Assembly (NCBI GenBank): GCA_013695785.1
Contig: JACCZT010000095.1
Span: forward strand, 1-36,479
Length of the DNA: 36,479 bases
DNA from: Nocardioidaceae bacterium
GTDB taxonomy: Bacteria > Actinomycetota > Actinomycetes > Propionibacteriales > Nocardioidaceae
Reading direction: 5' to 3'
The notes under the pieces are model-generated. The model was not told where the DNA came from. It did no database searches and worked only from the letters and a program-made list of their open reading frames with translations. Each line of letters starts with the position of its first letter. Within the stretch, counting starts at the first letter, position 1. Shown one piece after another: positions 1-7,633 of this stretch. The position numbers and the translations under genes are program-made.

Positions 1-984
1 GTTTCGGCCACGGGTGTGACGCCTGCGTGGCGCACGCCGATGGGACGAAGGCGGCCCAGACCCACGACGCGTGGGTGATCGTTCGCGGCCTCGACAGCGA
101 CGACAACGGCCGACCGGACCGTGTCCACATCCAGTACCGGCTGCCGGCCGACCGCAGCGGCAAGGTGGCGGCGGTCCTCGAGGCGTCGCCGTACCTGTCC
201 GGTGGCAACGAGGAGGTCCGCAACCACGATGTCGACGTGCCGCTGCACGTGCCGCAGGCGGCGGCTGGGCCGGGGATCCAATCGCCCTACGAACGGCTCC
301 TGCGACCCCACGGATACGCCTACGTCTACGCCGAGTCCATCGGCGCCGGTTCCTCCAGCGGATGCCCCACCGGGGGGCCCTGAGGAGACGAAGGCGATCG
401 CCGCGGTGGTGCGCTGGCTGACCGGCGACGCGCGGGCGGTGGAGCCGGACGCCCGGCGCATTGCGCCTGGCCCGGGCGACGTCCGGTCGAGAGCGGGTCA
501 CCGATGACGCCAGCTTCTCGGTCGAGGAGCTTGCCGACAAGTCCCGATCGGCCCATCGACTGCTGTACCGGACGCCGCCGCTGCTACGGCGGCTCACGCT
601 CTCGGGCTTCGCATCGGTGCGGCTGGAAGTGTCGTTCGACGCTCCGGCGAGCAACCTCTCGGTCGCGCTCGTCGACCTGGGGCCGAAGGGCGGTACCACT
701 GTGCTCAGCGAAGGCTGGGCCGACCCGCAGAACATCGACTCCCTCCACGAGGGCACGGCCTTGGAGCCACGAACGCGGTACGCGATCGAGGTGGACCTGG
801 ACCAGGTGCTCCAGCACCGACTGCCCAGCGGACACCGACTCGCGCTGGTCGTCGCCGCCAGCGACAGGAGTTCACCCTCCGCCCGCCGCCGGGGACGCAC
901 CTCCGGCTCACCCTCTCCGAGGCGTCGCTCGACCTCCCGGTGCTCGGAGGCGCCGACGCCCTGCGCAACGCGCTGCGGCCATGA
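1..984 (+). pseudogene. Decayed CocE/NonD (X-Pro dipeptidyl-peptidase-like) hydrolase, 5' end outside window
   Basis: Remnants of one serine hydrolase of the CocE/X-Pro dipeptidyl-peptidase family are spread over three reading frames. Frame 3 (to about 370) gives the N-terminal part with DSDDNGRPDRVHIQY and SSGCPTGG. Frame 1 continues with PEETKAIAAVVRWLTGDAR up to about 455. Frame 2 (about 480-865) gives the C-terminal beta-sandwich with NLSVALVDLG and SEGWADPQN. Frame 1 returns after about 867 with EFTLRPPPGTHLRLTL and stops at 982-984. Between WLTGDAR and the C-terminal domain nearly the whole alpha/beta catalytic core is absent, including the GxSxxG nucleophile motif. So there are two clear frame changes plus a large internal deletion. 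The frame shifts alone could be sequencing errors, but the missing core cannot. The protein cannot be an active hydrolase. No start or signal peptide is visible because the window begins inside the gene. Confidence 0.85.
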
Positions 985-1000
985 GCGAGGAGCTAGTGCC

Positions 1001-1642
1001 TCACACCACGCAGCGGTGCTCGCCGTCGACGACGAGCGCCTGGCCGTCGCGCAGACCGAGGTAGGCGATGCCCTCGGCGTCGTAACGCTCCGCGACGCCG
1101 GTCAGCACGGCGCACTCGGGGTGCGAAGGTGTCGCCAGATGCGGCACGATCGCATAATTCAGCACACCGAGGCCGTCGAAGGTGGCCGGTGTCGCAGATA
1201 GCTGCTCGACCTCGGCTACCGGGTCGCAGCGTTCGAGGCCGCGCAGGCTCGGCGCGAGCACGCACGCGCCCGCGCTGTAACCGGCGTAGACGAGCGCGTC
1301 CTTCGCCAATGCCTCGCGAAGCACCCCTTCCAGGCGCGCGCGCCGCATCGCCTCGCGCAGCACGAAGGTGTTGCCGCCCCGTACCCATACGAACCCCACC
1401 TCGGCGAGAGCCGCGCGCACGGCATCGGGGCGCCCGACGTGATCCCGGAGGTCGAGCTCGCGCGCCTCCAGGCCGAGGTCGGCGAGCGCCATGATCTCGG
1501 CGGCGACCATCGACGCGCGTGCCTCCTCTGGAGCGCCGTCAACAGCGTTGGCGACCACGACGCCGGGAGCTGTTGTCCGGAGCAGTGAGACGAAGTACTC
1601 GGGGTGGTCCCCGAGGCGGAAGGAGGAGAGGTAGAGCCGCAC
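1001..1642 (-). CDS. Peptidase E-like protein (S51 / class I glutamine amidotransferase-like fold)
   Basis: This 213-residue cytoplasmic protein has the layout of peptidase E (family S51), which cleaves Asp-X dipeptides. It shows an N-terminal RLYLSSFRLGDHP strand, a GGNTF loop at 89-93 and a nucleophile elbow GYSAGA with the presumed catalytic Ser123. A His lies in the VPHLATPSHPE segment near 166-173. Length matches the family (about 210-240). The start is GTG, three bases after the stop of the thioredoxin-like gene, so it should be the last gene of the icmA operon. The substrate is unknown; S51-like proteins also include cyanophycinase-type and uncharacterised members, so strict Asp-dipeptidase activity is an inference. 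Confidence 0.8.
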   Translation of the reverse strand: MRLYLSSFRLGDHPEYFVSLLRTTAPGVVVANAVDGAPEEARASMVAAEIMALADLGLEARELDLRDHVGRPDAVRAALAEVGFVWVRGGNTFVLREAMRRARLEGVLREALAKDALVYAGYSAGACVLAPSLRGLERCDPVAEVEQLSATPATFDGLGVLNYAIVPHLATPSHPECAVLTGVAERYDAEGIAYLGLRDGQALVVDGEHRCVV

Positions 1643-1645
1643 GGC

Positions 1646-2563
1646 TCAGTACAGCGCACTCGCGAGCGCGCGTCGCGTCGGCGCAACCCGCGGGTCGTCC
1701 GAGCCGACGACGACGAACAGCTCGAGGAGCCGTTCGCGGACCCGCTCGCGCTCGTCGCCGGAGGTGCGCCGCACCAGGTCGACAAGGCGCGAGAACGCGT
1801 CGTCCACGTGGCCCCCGGCGACGTCGAGGTCGGCGACCAGCAGCTGCGCGTCCACGTCGTCCGGCGCCGTCGCGGCGGCCTCCCGGGCAGCATCGAGGTC
1901 GGCACCGGCCGTACGGGCCATCAGCCGGACCCCGGCAAGGCGCTCCGCGGCTTCTGTGTCGGCGGGATTGGATGCCAGCAGCGCCTCGTAGGCAGCGACG
2001 GCGCCGTCGAGGTCGCCCGCGGCGAAAGCGTCGTCGGCGGCCTCGAACCGTGGATCGTCCGCGGTCTCGACCGGGGCCTCCGGCGCGGTGGTGCCGCGCG
2101 GCTCGGCCGTTCCGTCGAGCCCGTGGGCGATGGCGACGTTGACGAGCTCGTCGAAGAATCGGCGTACCTCCTCCTCGCCCACGATGCCCTGGAAGAGCGG
2201 GACCGGTTGCCCGCTGACCAGCCCGATGACGAAGGGGACGCCCTGCGCCTGGACCGCCTGGGCGATCTGGGGATTGGCGTCGACGTCGACGCGAGCGAGC
2301 AGGATCTTGCCGCCGTAGGAGTCCGTGACCTGTGTGAGCGTTGCGTTGAACGTCGCGGTCTCGGGCGAGCGCGGCGTCCACAGTGACATCACCACCACGT
2401 GACGGGTCGAGGCCTCGAGCACCTCGCTCTGGAATGTCTGCTCGGTCACGTCGACCGCGTAGACGCCTCCCGCCGATGATCCCGCACCTGCTCCCGCTGG
2501 CTGCGCGGCCGGCGTCTTGAAGGCGGACAGGTCGATGGCACCGGGACGCGAGAATCCACTCAT
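1646..2563 (-). CDS. Thioredoxin-fold protein with C-terminal TPR-like helices (YbbN/CnoX type)
   Basis: This 305-residue protein has a flexible Pro/Ala/Gly-rich N-terminus (1-35), a thioredoxin fold (about 36-150) and an alanine-rich helical part (about 165-305) resembling the tetratricopeptide region of YbbN/CnoX co-chaperones. The active-site loop reads WTPRSPE (62-68), so the CxxC of true thioredoxins is missing and no disulfide chemistry is expected. The fold is supported by ILLARVDVDANPQIAQA and GVPFVIG (the cis-Pro loop). E. coli YbbN holds client proteins for chaperones; a similar holdase role here is inferred. ATG at 2563 (MSGFSRPG) is chosen over a GTG six codons upstream. It follows icmA by 18 bases and precedes the peptidase E-like gene by 3 bases, which suggests one transcript. 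Confidence 0.85.
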   Translation of the reverse strand: MSGFSRPGAIDLSAFKTPAAQPAGAGAGSSAGGVYAVDVTEQTFQSEVLEASTRHVVVMSLWTPRSPETATFNATLTQVTDSYGGKILLARVDVDANPQIAQAVQAQGVPFVIGLVSGQPVPLFQGIVGEEEVRRFFDELVNVAIAHGLDGTAEPRGTTAPEAPVETADDPRFEAADDAFAAGDLDGAVAAYEALLASNPADTEAAERLAGVRLMARTAGADLDAAREAAATAPDDVDAQLLVADLDVAGGHVDDAFSRLVDLVRRTSGDERERVRERLLELFVVVGSDDPRVAPTRRALASALY

Positions 2564-2581
2564 ACGACCATTGTGTCGCAC

Positions 2582-4291
2582 TCAGAAACTGGCGGGCTCG
2601 CGGTATTCGCCCCACTCCAGGCGAAGCGCGTCACAGATCTCCCCGAGGGTGGCCTCGGCACGGGCCGCGGCCAGCATCGGTTCGATCAGGTTGGCCTCGG
2701 TACGCGAGACCGCGACCATCTCGGCGAGGGCAGTGTCGACGGCTCCCTGGTCCCGTCGCTCGCGCCGGTCACCGAGCACGGCGACCTGGTCGGCCTCGAC
2801 CTGGTGCGAGACGCGCATGATCTCCAGGTCGTCGGTGACGCTGGGCGTGTGGCAGTTGACGCCGACGACGCGCTTGTCACCCTTCTCCAGGGCGGTCTGG
2901 TACGCGAACGCCGCGTCGGCGATCTCGGACATGAACCAGCCCTCCTCGATGCCGCGCAGGATGCCCGACGTCATCGGGCCGATCGCGTGGGCGGCCTCCT
3001 CGCCGCCGCCGAACCTCAGGATCTGGGCGAAGATCGCCTCGGCCTCGGCCTCGATCCCATCGGTGAGCTGCTCGAGGTACCACGATCCGCCGAGCGGGTC
3101 GGCGACGTTGCAGACACCGGTCTCCTCCATCAGCACCTGCTGGGTGCGCAGCGCGATCTCCGCGGCACGTTCTGACGGCAGCGCGAGGGTCTCATCGAGT
3201 GCGTTGGTGTGCAGCGAGTTGGTGCCGCCGAGGACCGCGGACAGAGCCTGCACGGCGGTGCGAACGACGTTGTTGTACGGCTGCTGGGCGGTCAGCGAGA
3301 CACCCGCGGTCTGGGTGTGGAATCGCAGCCACTGCGACTTCTCGCTCGTGGCGCCGTAGACGTCACGCATCCAGCGCGCCCAGATCCGGCGGGCGGCACG
3401 GAACTTGGCGATCTCCTCGAAGAAGTCCAGGTGCGCGTCGAAGAAGAACGACAACCCCGGAGCGAAGGCGTCGAGCTCGAGACCACGCGCAAGACCGAGC
3501 TCGACGTACGCGAAACCGTCGGCGAGGGTGTAGGCCAGCTCCTGCGCAGCGGTCGAGCCGGCCTCGCGGATGTGGTAGCCCGAGACCGACAGCGGCTTGT
3601 AGGCGGGGACCTCGGCCGAGCAGTACTCCATCAGGTCACCGATCAGCCGCAGGTGCGGTTCTGGCGCGAACAACCACTCCTTCTGTGCGATGTACTCCTT
3701 GAAGATGTCGGTCTGCAACGTGCCGTTGAGCGCACCCAGGTCGGCGCCCTGGCGCTCGGCGGCGACGAGGTACATGCAGAACACCGGAACGGCGGGCCCG
3801 GAGATCGTCATCGAGGTGGTGACCTCATCGAGCCGGATCCCGTCGAAGAGCTCATCCAGGTCGGCGGCGGAGTCGATCGCGACGCCGCAGTGGCCGACCT
3901 CGCCGAGGGCCAGGTCGTCGTCGGAGTCCCGGCCCATCAGCGTGGGCATGTCGAACGCGACCGACAGCCCGCCACCACCGGCTTGCAGGATCATCTTGTA
4001 ACGCTCGTTGGTCTGGCGGGCATTGCCGAAACCGGCGAACTGGCGGATCGTCCAGGTCCGGCCGCGATAGCCGGTGGCGTGCAGTCCGCGGGTGAACGGG
4101 AACTCGCCGGGCCAGCCGATCCGCTCGAAGCCGGGATACGCCCGCTCCGCCGCCGCGTCGGGTGGTCCGTACGCCGGGGCCACCTCGGTCCCGGACAGGG
4201 TCGTGAAGTCCTGCTCACGCACCCGCCCTCGCGCAAGGGCGTCGTCAAATCGCTGCTGCCACCGGGCTCGACCGGATGTGGAGTCGCTCAT
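2582..4291 (-). CDS. icmA: Isobutyryl-CoA mutase large subunit
   Basis: This 569-residue protein has only the substrate-binding TIM barrel of the adenosylcobalamin-dependent acyl-CoA mutases; the DxHxxG cobalamin domain is absent and must come from a separate small subunit. Two diagnostic residues separate mutase types: methylmalonyl-CoA mutase uses Tyr and Arg for the substrate carboxylate, whereas isobutyryl-CoA mutase has Phe and Gln. Here they are Phe85 ([10 protein letters not shown]) and Gln203 ([11 protein letters not shown]), so isobutyryl-CoA to n-butyryl-CoA rearrangement is the best call. This would link valine breakdown to butyryl/crotonyl-CoA. Length agrees with Streptomyces IcmA (about 566). 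No icmB-like gene lies in the window. The gene is first in a three-gene minus-strand run, with a near-palindrome at 4298-4317 just upstream. Hydroxyisobutyryl- or pivalyl-CoA mutases are alternatives, but they differ at the Phe position. Confidence 0.88.
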   Translation of the reverse strand: MSDSTSGRARWQQRFDDALARGRVREQDFTTLSGTEVAPAYGPPDAAAERAYPGFERIGWPGEFPFTRGLHATGYRGRTWTIRQFAGFGNARQTNERYKMILQAGGGGLSVAFDMPTLMGRDSDDDLALGEVGHCGVAIDSAADLDELFDGIRLDEVTTSMTISGPAVPVFCMYLVAAERQGADLGALNGTLQTDIFKEYIAQKEWLFAPEPHLRLIGDLMEYCSAEVPAYKPLSVSGYHIREAGSTAAQELAYTLADGFAYVELGLARGLELDAFAPGLSFFFDAHLDFFEEIAKFRAARRIWARWMRDVYGATSEKSQWLRFHTQTAGVSLTAQQPYNNVVRTAVQALSAVLGGTNSLHTNALDETLALPSERAAEIALRTQQVLMEETGVCNVADPLGGSWYLEQLTDGIEAEAEAIFAQILRFGGGEEAAHAIGPMTSGILRGIEEGWFMSEIADAAFAYQTALEKGDKRVVGVNCHTPSVTDDLEIMRVSHQVEADQVAVLGDRRERRDQGAVDTALAEMVAVSRTEANLIEPMLAAARAEATLGEICDALRLEWGEYREPASF

Positions 4292-4297
4292 GGGTCG

Positions 4298-4317
4298 ATA
4301 CTAGGGCGTCCTACTAT
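4298..4317. promoter_or_regulatory. Near-palindrome just upstream of icmA (candidate operator)
   Basis: ATACTAGG-GCGT-CCTACTAT is an inverted repeat with 7 of 8 arm positions matching. It begins 7 bases before the icmA ATG on the minus strand. The position overlaps where a promoter or leader would be, so a repressor site or short 5' hairpin is plausible. No regulator can be assigned. Confidence 0.35.
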
Positions 4318-4340
4318 CCCCGCCAACCCGCTCGGCTCGA

Positions 4341-4356
4341 CGTGACCTCGGACACA
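4341..4356. promoter_or_regulatory. Weak CRP-like site between icmA and the P-domain gene
   Basis: CGTGA-N6-ACACA keeps the GTG-N8-CAC core of actinobacterial CRP/GlxR sites, but the right half departs from TCACG/A. It lies just upstream of a TACAAT box (4369-4374), in the intergenic space shared by two divergent genes. It is listed because stronger copies exist at 18241 and 22985; alone it would not be convincing. Confidence 0.25.
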
Positions 4357-4368
4357 CGGGGAAACATC

Positions 4369-4374
4369 TACAAT
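4369..4374 (+). promoter_or_regulatory. Possible -10 box for the P-domain gene
   Basis: TACAAT stands out in GC-rich surroundings and would start a transcript near 4381, leaving a leader of about 140 bases. No good TTGACA-like -35 is seen at 16-18 bases. The leader contains a 14-bp palindrome TCGCCTGCAGGCGA (4443-4456). I do not recognise a known riboswitch there. Confidence 0.25.
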
Positions 4375-4523
4375 AGGTCTAGACAATTCACCGGACGTCC
4401 CATAGGCTCCTCCTCAATCTAGCCAAGAGAAGCGCACCTCGATCGCCTGCAGGCGAGGGGCGACCAGCTCAAAGCACCCCACCACATCAGCAACGCGCGA
4501 TGAGTCGCGCTCGAAAGGACATC

Positions 4524-5120
4524 ATGCACACCCGAATCGCTCGACTGGCTCCTGCGCTGGTCGTACCGGCCCTGGCCGCTACCGTCGCCGTGGCCACCGC
4601 CGCTCCCGCCAATGCTGCCGGAGCCGAGGAGTTCACCGGCAGCACGGGCACCATTGTCAAGGCCATCCCCGACCAAGATGCGGTCTCACAAAAGCTCGTC
4701 GTCAAGAAGGCCGGCAAGATCAAGGACGTCAACGTCAGTTTCGCTGCCGAGCACAACGTGATCGCGGACCTTTCCTTCTTCCTGGAGTCCCCGACCGGGC
4801 GCCTCGTCCACCTGACCTCCGGCAACGGCGGCATCGGGGACGGCTACGGCAGCCAGAACGTTGACGGTTGTGGCTCGACGACGACCTTCAACGACGAGGC
4901 CGACGTCAACGTCAGGGACTTCGAAGGCGTGAACACGACGTTCTCCGGCCCCTACCAGCCCGAGTCCCGACAACTGAACCAACCGACCACGGGTCTTAGC
5001 AAGCTCGACGGAACCAAGACGAAGGGCGCCTGGAAGCTCATCGCGGCCGACACCGACGAGCTCGCCGGAGGCAAGCTGGAGTGCTTCAAGCTCAACTTCA
5101 AGTACAACCCGGCAAACTGA
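4524..5120 (+). CDS. Small secreted protein consisting of a proprotein-convertase P-domain
   Basis: The 198-residue product starts with a Sec signal peptide: Arg4 and Arg7, a hydrophobic stretch (about 8-26), and an AxA site with cleavage expected after Ala31 (PANA|AGAE). The rest resembles the P/Homo B beta-sandwich of subtilisin-like proprotein convertases. It shows IADLSFFLESPTGRLVHL, then TTTFNDEADVNV, FSGPYQPESRQL and TKGAWKLIAADTDELAGG. Two cysteines (in DGCGS and LECFK) could form a disulfide outside the cell. No protease domain is attached, so it may bind cell wall or partner proteins; function is unknown. ATG 4524 is chosen because AAAGGA lies at the right distance upstream; the in-frame ATG at 4500 has no ribosome site. 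A strong terminator follows directly. Confidence 0.8.
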   Translation: MHTRIARLAPALVVPALAATVAVATAAPANAAGAEEFTGSTGTIVKAIPDQDAVSQKLVVKKAGKIKDVNVSFAAEHNVIADLSFFLESPTGRLVHLTSGNGGIGDGYGSQNVDGCGSTTTFNDEADVNVRDFEGVNTTFSGPYQPESRQLNQPTTGLSKLDGTKTKGAWKLIAADTDELAGGKLECFKLNFKYNPAN

Positions 5121-5129
5121 GGCATCAGC

Positions 5130-5170
5130 ACAGGACTGCCCCTCGACCCTCGGTGGGGGGGCGGTCCTGT
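5130..5170 (+). terminator. Strong hairpin terminator after the P-domain gene
   Basis: ACAGGACTGCCCC (5130-5142) pairs with GGGGCGGTCCTGT (5158-5170). This gives a 13-bp stem with a single U-G wobble, ten bases after the stop codon. There is no long T run, as is usual in GC-rich actinobacteria. Confidence 0.8.
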
Positions 5171-5206
5171 GTTCAGATGTCTCACTGGCGACCACCCATC
5201 GCGCGG

Positions 5207-5292
5207 CACTTCACCGAGCGCGGCGTCGCTGCACCGAGGCTGCGCCCTAGGTGCAGTGACGCCGTACCAGGAGAACCTGGTGCAGCTGTAAC
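5207..5292 (-). repeat. Dispersed intergenic repeat, family B, copy 1
   Basis: Read on the minus strand, these 86 bases align without gaps to 15996-16081 on the plus strand, with 66 identical positions by hand count. The best conserved blocks are the hairpin ACCAGG-TTCT-CCTGGT, the stretch GGTGCAG-x-GACGC and the end CGGTGAAGTG. In this copy GGCGTCACTGCACC can pair with GGTGCAGCGACGCC over 13 of 14 positions. It lies between the terminator of the P-domain gene and the 3' end of the MarR gene. Confidence 0.7.
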
Positions 5293-5312
5293 GGATGTTG
5301 CGGAGGCGGCTG

Positions 5313-5807
5313 TCAGAAGTCGCCCGCGCCGCGGCGTACCGGTTCGAGCAGGTCGAAAAGCTGGTCCAGCTCCGCGACGTCGAGCGCGTCGAACCCGAAC
5401 CGCGCAGCAGTCACGTCCGCGGTCGCGGTCTCGACCACAGCGCGGCCGGTCTCGGTGATCTGCGCGAGCACCGCCCTTCCATCAGCGGGGTGACGGCGAC
5501 GCTCGATGAAACCGCTGCCCTCCAGCCGCGCGGCGATCGAGGTGATCGACGTCGGATGCACCTGCAGACGTTCACCCATCTTGCCCAGCGGCAGGGCGCC
5601 GGTACGGCTGAAGGTCAGCAGGACCAGCGCCTCGTACCTCGCGAAGGTGAGTCCGTGTGGCTTGAGCAGGTCGTCGAGCAGCGCGATCACCAGCTGCTGG
5701 ACCCGCATCACCGAGGTCACCGCCCGCATGTGCGGCGTAGCGTCCCAGCGTTGCGCCCACTGTCGCGCCGCCTCCTCGATCGGGTCGAAGGGAAGGGGCC
5801 TAGGCAC
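5313..5807 (-). CDS. MarR-family transcriptional regulator
   Basis: This protein of about 164 residues has a winged helix-turn-helix of MarR type. The core is HGLTFARYEALVLLTFSRTG, then LGKMGERLQVHPTSITSIAARLE for the recognition helix and GFIERRRHPADGRAVLAQIT for the wing with the DGR motif. Such proteins act as dimers that release DNA on binding small aromatic or acyl ligands; no ligand can be read from the sequence. Two upstream GTGs (5813, 5828) are possible. GTG 5807 gives the N-terminus VPRPLPFDPI that I recall from actinobacterial relatives. It overlaps the end of the PH-domain gene by 8 bases, so translation is probably coupled. Autoregulation or control of the adjacent thiolase/meaB or icmA genes is possible but unproven. 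Confidence 0.85.
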   Translation of the reverse strand: MPRPLPFDPIEEAARQWAQRWDATPHMRAVTSVMRVQQLVIALLDDLLKPHGLTFARYEALVLLTFSRTGALPLGKMGERLQVHPTSITSIAARLEGSGFIERRRHPADGRAVLAQITETGRAVVETATADVTAARFGFDALDVAELDQLFDLLEPVRRGAGDF

Positions 5808-6369
5808 GGCCACCGCGACCGTCAGCACGACCGATCGGCTGCCGGGGGCCGCGGAGCCCGGACTGCTGCACGACCCGCTGGATCGTCAGGTCACGGCCGT
5901 CCGGGTCCCCGATGTAACGGATGTCGCGCAGCCCCTGCGCCTGGGCCGCGGACTCGAAGACGAAGTGCCCGTACCCCAGGAGCCGCCCCACCAGCGGTTT
6001 TTCGACGGTGATGTCGAGAATGCGCGAGATCGGCATCGTGGCGATCCGTACCGAGAAGACGCCTCTAGCGCGGAAGACCCGCATGTTGGTCACCACGAAC
6101 ACATCCATGTGCTCGCTCAGCGACCGCCACGCGGCGTGTCCGATGAGCGCCACGCCGGCCAGGATGAAGAACCAGCCGAGGTCGATCGGCCCGACGACGG
6201 CGACGACCCACAGCAGGACCGCGAGCACCACCTCGAGCACCGGTCGCAGGTACACGATCGGGTGGTGACGCACGACATCGATCACGTGCTCGCCCTCGGT
6301 GACGAGCAGGTGAGAGTCGATCTCCTGCTGCGGGATCAACCGCATCCACTGGCGCAGGACGCCGAACAT
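5800..6369 (-). CDS. Membrane protein with bacterial PH domain (YdbS/YdbT-like)
   Basis: In this 189-residue protein, residues 1-45 contain LIPQQEIDSHLLVTEGEHVI, typical of bacterial PH-domain membrane proteins. Two transmembrane helices follow (about 46-85, VLEVVLAVLLWVVAVVG and LGWFFILAGVALIGHAAW). A PH-like beta domain comes next, with VVTNMRVFRARGVFSVRIATMP, ISRILDITVEKPLVGRLLGYG and FVFESAAQAQGLRDIRYIGD. The C-terminal 25 residues are Arg/Gly-rich. The role is unknown; relatives are thought to be envelope proteins. ATG at 6369 lies 2 bases after the stop of the tiny membrane protein gene, and its own stop overlaps the MarR start, so the three form a tight unit. Confidence 0.8.
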   Translation of the reverse strand: MFGVLRQWMRLIPQQEIDSHLLVTEGEHVIDVVRHHPIVYLRPVLEVVLAVLLWVVAVVGPIDLGWFFILAGVALIGHAAWRSLSEHMDVFVVTNMRVFRARGVFSVRIATMPISRILDITVEKPLVGRLLGYGHFVFESAAQAQGLRDIRYIGDPDGRDLTIQRVVQQSGLRGPRQPIGRADGRGGRA

Positions 6370-6371
6370 GG

Positions 6372-6539
6372 CTAGGAGACGAGACGGTTGAAGAAGCGGC
6401 CGATCTGGCCGAAGGCCTCGATCACCGCTTCGCCGGCGCCCTTGACCGCATCGGCTGCTCCTGCCGGCGACTTGAGCAGGTAGTAGACGATGAAGGCGAC
6501 CACCAACACCCAGAAGATCTTCTTGATCACGTCCACCAC
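6372..6539 (-). CDS. Very small membrane protein, function unknown
   Basis: A protein of about 55 residues has one clear transmembrane helix (KIFWVLVVAFIVYYLL) followed by an amphipathic segment (DAVKGAGEAVIEAFGQIGRFF). I recognise no characterised family, though short membrane proteins of this pattern are common in actinobacteria. The start is uncertain. The frame is open from a TTG at 6575, but a GATAAT box at 6565-6570 would lie inside that extension, and AGAGAA precedes GTG 6539, so I prefer the GTGs at 6539/6536. The stop is 2 bases from the ATG of the PH-domain gene, which suggests the two products work together. Confidence 0.6.
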   Translation of the reverse strand: MVDVIKKIFWVLVVAFIVYYLLKSPAGAADAVKGAGEAVIEAFGQIGRFFNRLVS

Positions 6540-6564
6540 TTCTCTCGCTGCCTCGGCCACCCTG

Positions 6565-6570
6565 ATTATC
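6565..6570 (-). promoter_or_regulatory. Possible -10 box for the small-membrane/PH/MarR genes
   Basis: GATAAT on the minus strand is preceded by TTGGT and stands out as AT-rich between meaB and the small membrane gene. No convincing -35 hexamer is seen at the usual spacing. It would give a separate transcript below the hairpin at 6591-6623. Confidence 0.3.
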
Positions 6571-6590
6571 ACCAAGTGCAGTAGTTCCAG

Positions 6591-6623
6591 AGGTCAGGCG
6601 CGCCGCCGTAGGCGGGATGACCT
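6591..6623 (-). terminator. Hairpin just after meaB
   Basis: AGGTCA and TGACCT form the outer arms and CCGCC/GGCGG an inner stem with a 3-base loop; a six-base GGCGCG bulge interrupts one side. It starts 18 bases after the meaB stop. Without a T run it may terminate thiolase-meaB transcription only partly. Confidence 0.35.
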
Positions 6624-6641
6624 GGCGCGCTGTCGAGCCGG

Positions 6642-7616
6642 TCAGACCGCGTCGATGAGGGTGTCCGCCGCAGCGAACGGGTCGGTCTCCCCGGCCAGGA
6701 CGGCCGCCGCCAACAGATCGAGGCGCGCGTCGCCGGACACGTCGGCGAACTTCTCCCGCAACGCGGTCACGGCGATCGTCTCGATCTCGTCGCGGATCCG
6801 GTGGGTACGGCGGCGCGCGAGCTCGCCCGAACCGTCCATCCACTCACGGTGCGCATCGACCTGACGCACGATCTCGTCGATCCCCTCGGACCGGGACGCG
6901 ACTGCCTTGATGATCGGTTGTCGCCACGACCCTTCCTCCCGTGTGCCCAAGGAAAGCATGGACCGCAGGTCTCGGGTCACCTGCGACGCCCCGTCCCGGT
7001 CGGCCTTGTTGACCACGTAGATGTCGCCGATCTCCAAGATGCCGGCCTTGGCAGCCTGCACCCCGTCTCCCATCCCCGGCGCAAGCAGTATGACGGTGGT
7101 GTCGGCGAGGCCCGCGATGTCCACCTCGGACTGGCCGACGCCGACCGTCTCGATGACGACGACGTCGCAACCACCCGCATCGAGCACCCGCAGGGCCTGT
7201 GGTGTCGCCCACGCCAGCCCACCGAGATGTCCACGGGTCGCCATCGAGCGGATGTAGACACCGTCGTCCGTCGCGTGGTCCTGCATGCGGACCCGGTCAC
7301 CGAGCAACGCACCGCCGGAGAACGGTGACGACGGGTCTACGGCGAGCACCCCGACGCGTTTGCCGGTACGACGCAGCTCCGTCACCAGCGCCGACGTCGT
7401 CGTCGACTTCCCGACGCCCGGCGGGCCGGTGATGCCGACGATGTGCGCGTGCCCCGTCAGCGGCGCGAGGGCGGCGCTGACCTCGCGTACCAAAGGCGAT
7501 GCGTCCTCGACCAGGGAGATCAGCCGAGCGATGGCGCGCGGATCGCCGTCGCGGGCACGCTCGACCAGCTCGGGCACGGCGACGGCGCCGCGTCCGAGGG
7601 GCGGCGAAGGCACCAC
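6642..7616 (-). CDS. meaB: MeaB-type G3E GTPase, chaperone of acyl-CoA mutases
   Basis: This 324-residue protein is a SIMIBI/G3E GTPase. It has a Walker A GITGPPGVGKST (61-72), a Walker B region CDVVVIETVGVGQSEVD, and a base-recognition VVNKADRDG. The conserved VDPSSPFSGGALLGDR and RSMATRGHLGGLA blocks are typical of MeaB/ArgK. MeaB gates adenosylcobalamin loading and protects methylmalonyl-CoA and related mutases from inactivation. Here it could serve IcmA and ethylmalonyl-CoA mutase, both in this window. It starts 17 bases after the thiolase stop, so the two are co-transcribed. The GTG at 7616 is one option; a GTG 13 codons in (before PELVERARDG) would fit the domain equally well. Confidence 0.92.
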   Translation of the reverse strand: MVPSPPLGRGAVAVPELVERARDGDPRAIARLISLVEDASPLVREVSAALAPLTGHAHIVGITGPPGVGKSTTTSALVTELRRTGKRVGVLAVDPSSPFSGGALLGDRVRMQDHATDDGVYIRSMATRGHLGGLAWATPQALRVLDAGGCDVVVIETVGVGQSEVDIAGLADTTVILLAPGMGDGVQAAKAGILEIGDIYVVNKADRDGASQVTRDLRSMLSLGTREEGSWRQPIIKAVASRSEGIDEIVRQVDAHREWMDGSGELARRRTHRIRDEIETIAVTALREKFADVSGDARLDLLAAAVLAGETDPFAAADTLIDAV

Positions 7617-7633
7617 GACAGGGACCCGGATGC

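Noticed and set aside
4381-4523. Riboswitch (for example c-di-AMP type) in the leader of the secreted P-domain gene
   Set aside because: The leader is long enough, but I could not match the conserved stems of any class I know.
5800-6843. Long version (347 codons) of the PH-domain frame
   Set aside because: Upstream part is Arg/Gly-rich shadow of meaB; the family begins at the ATG at 6369.
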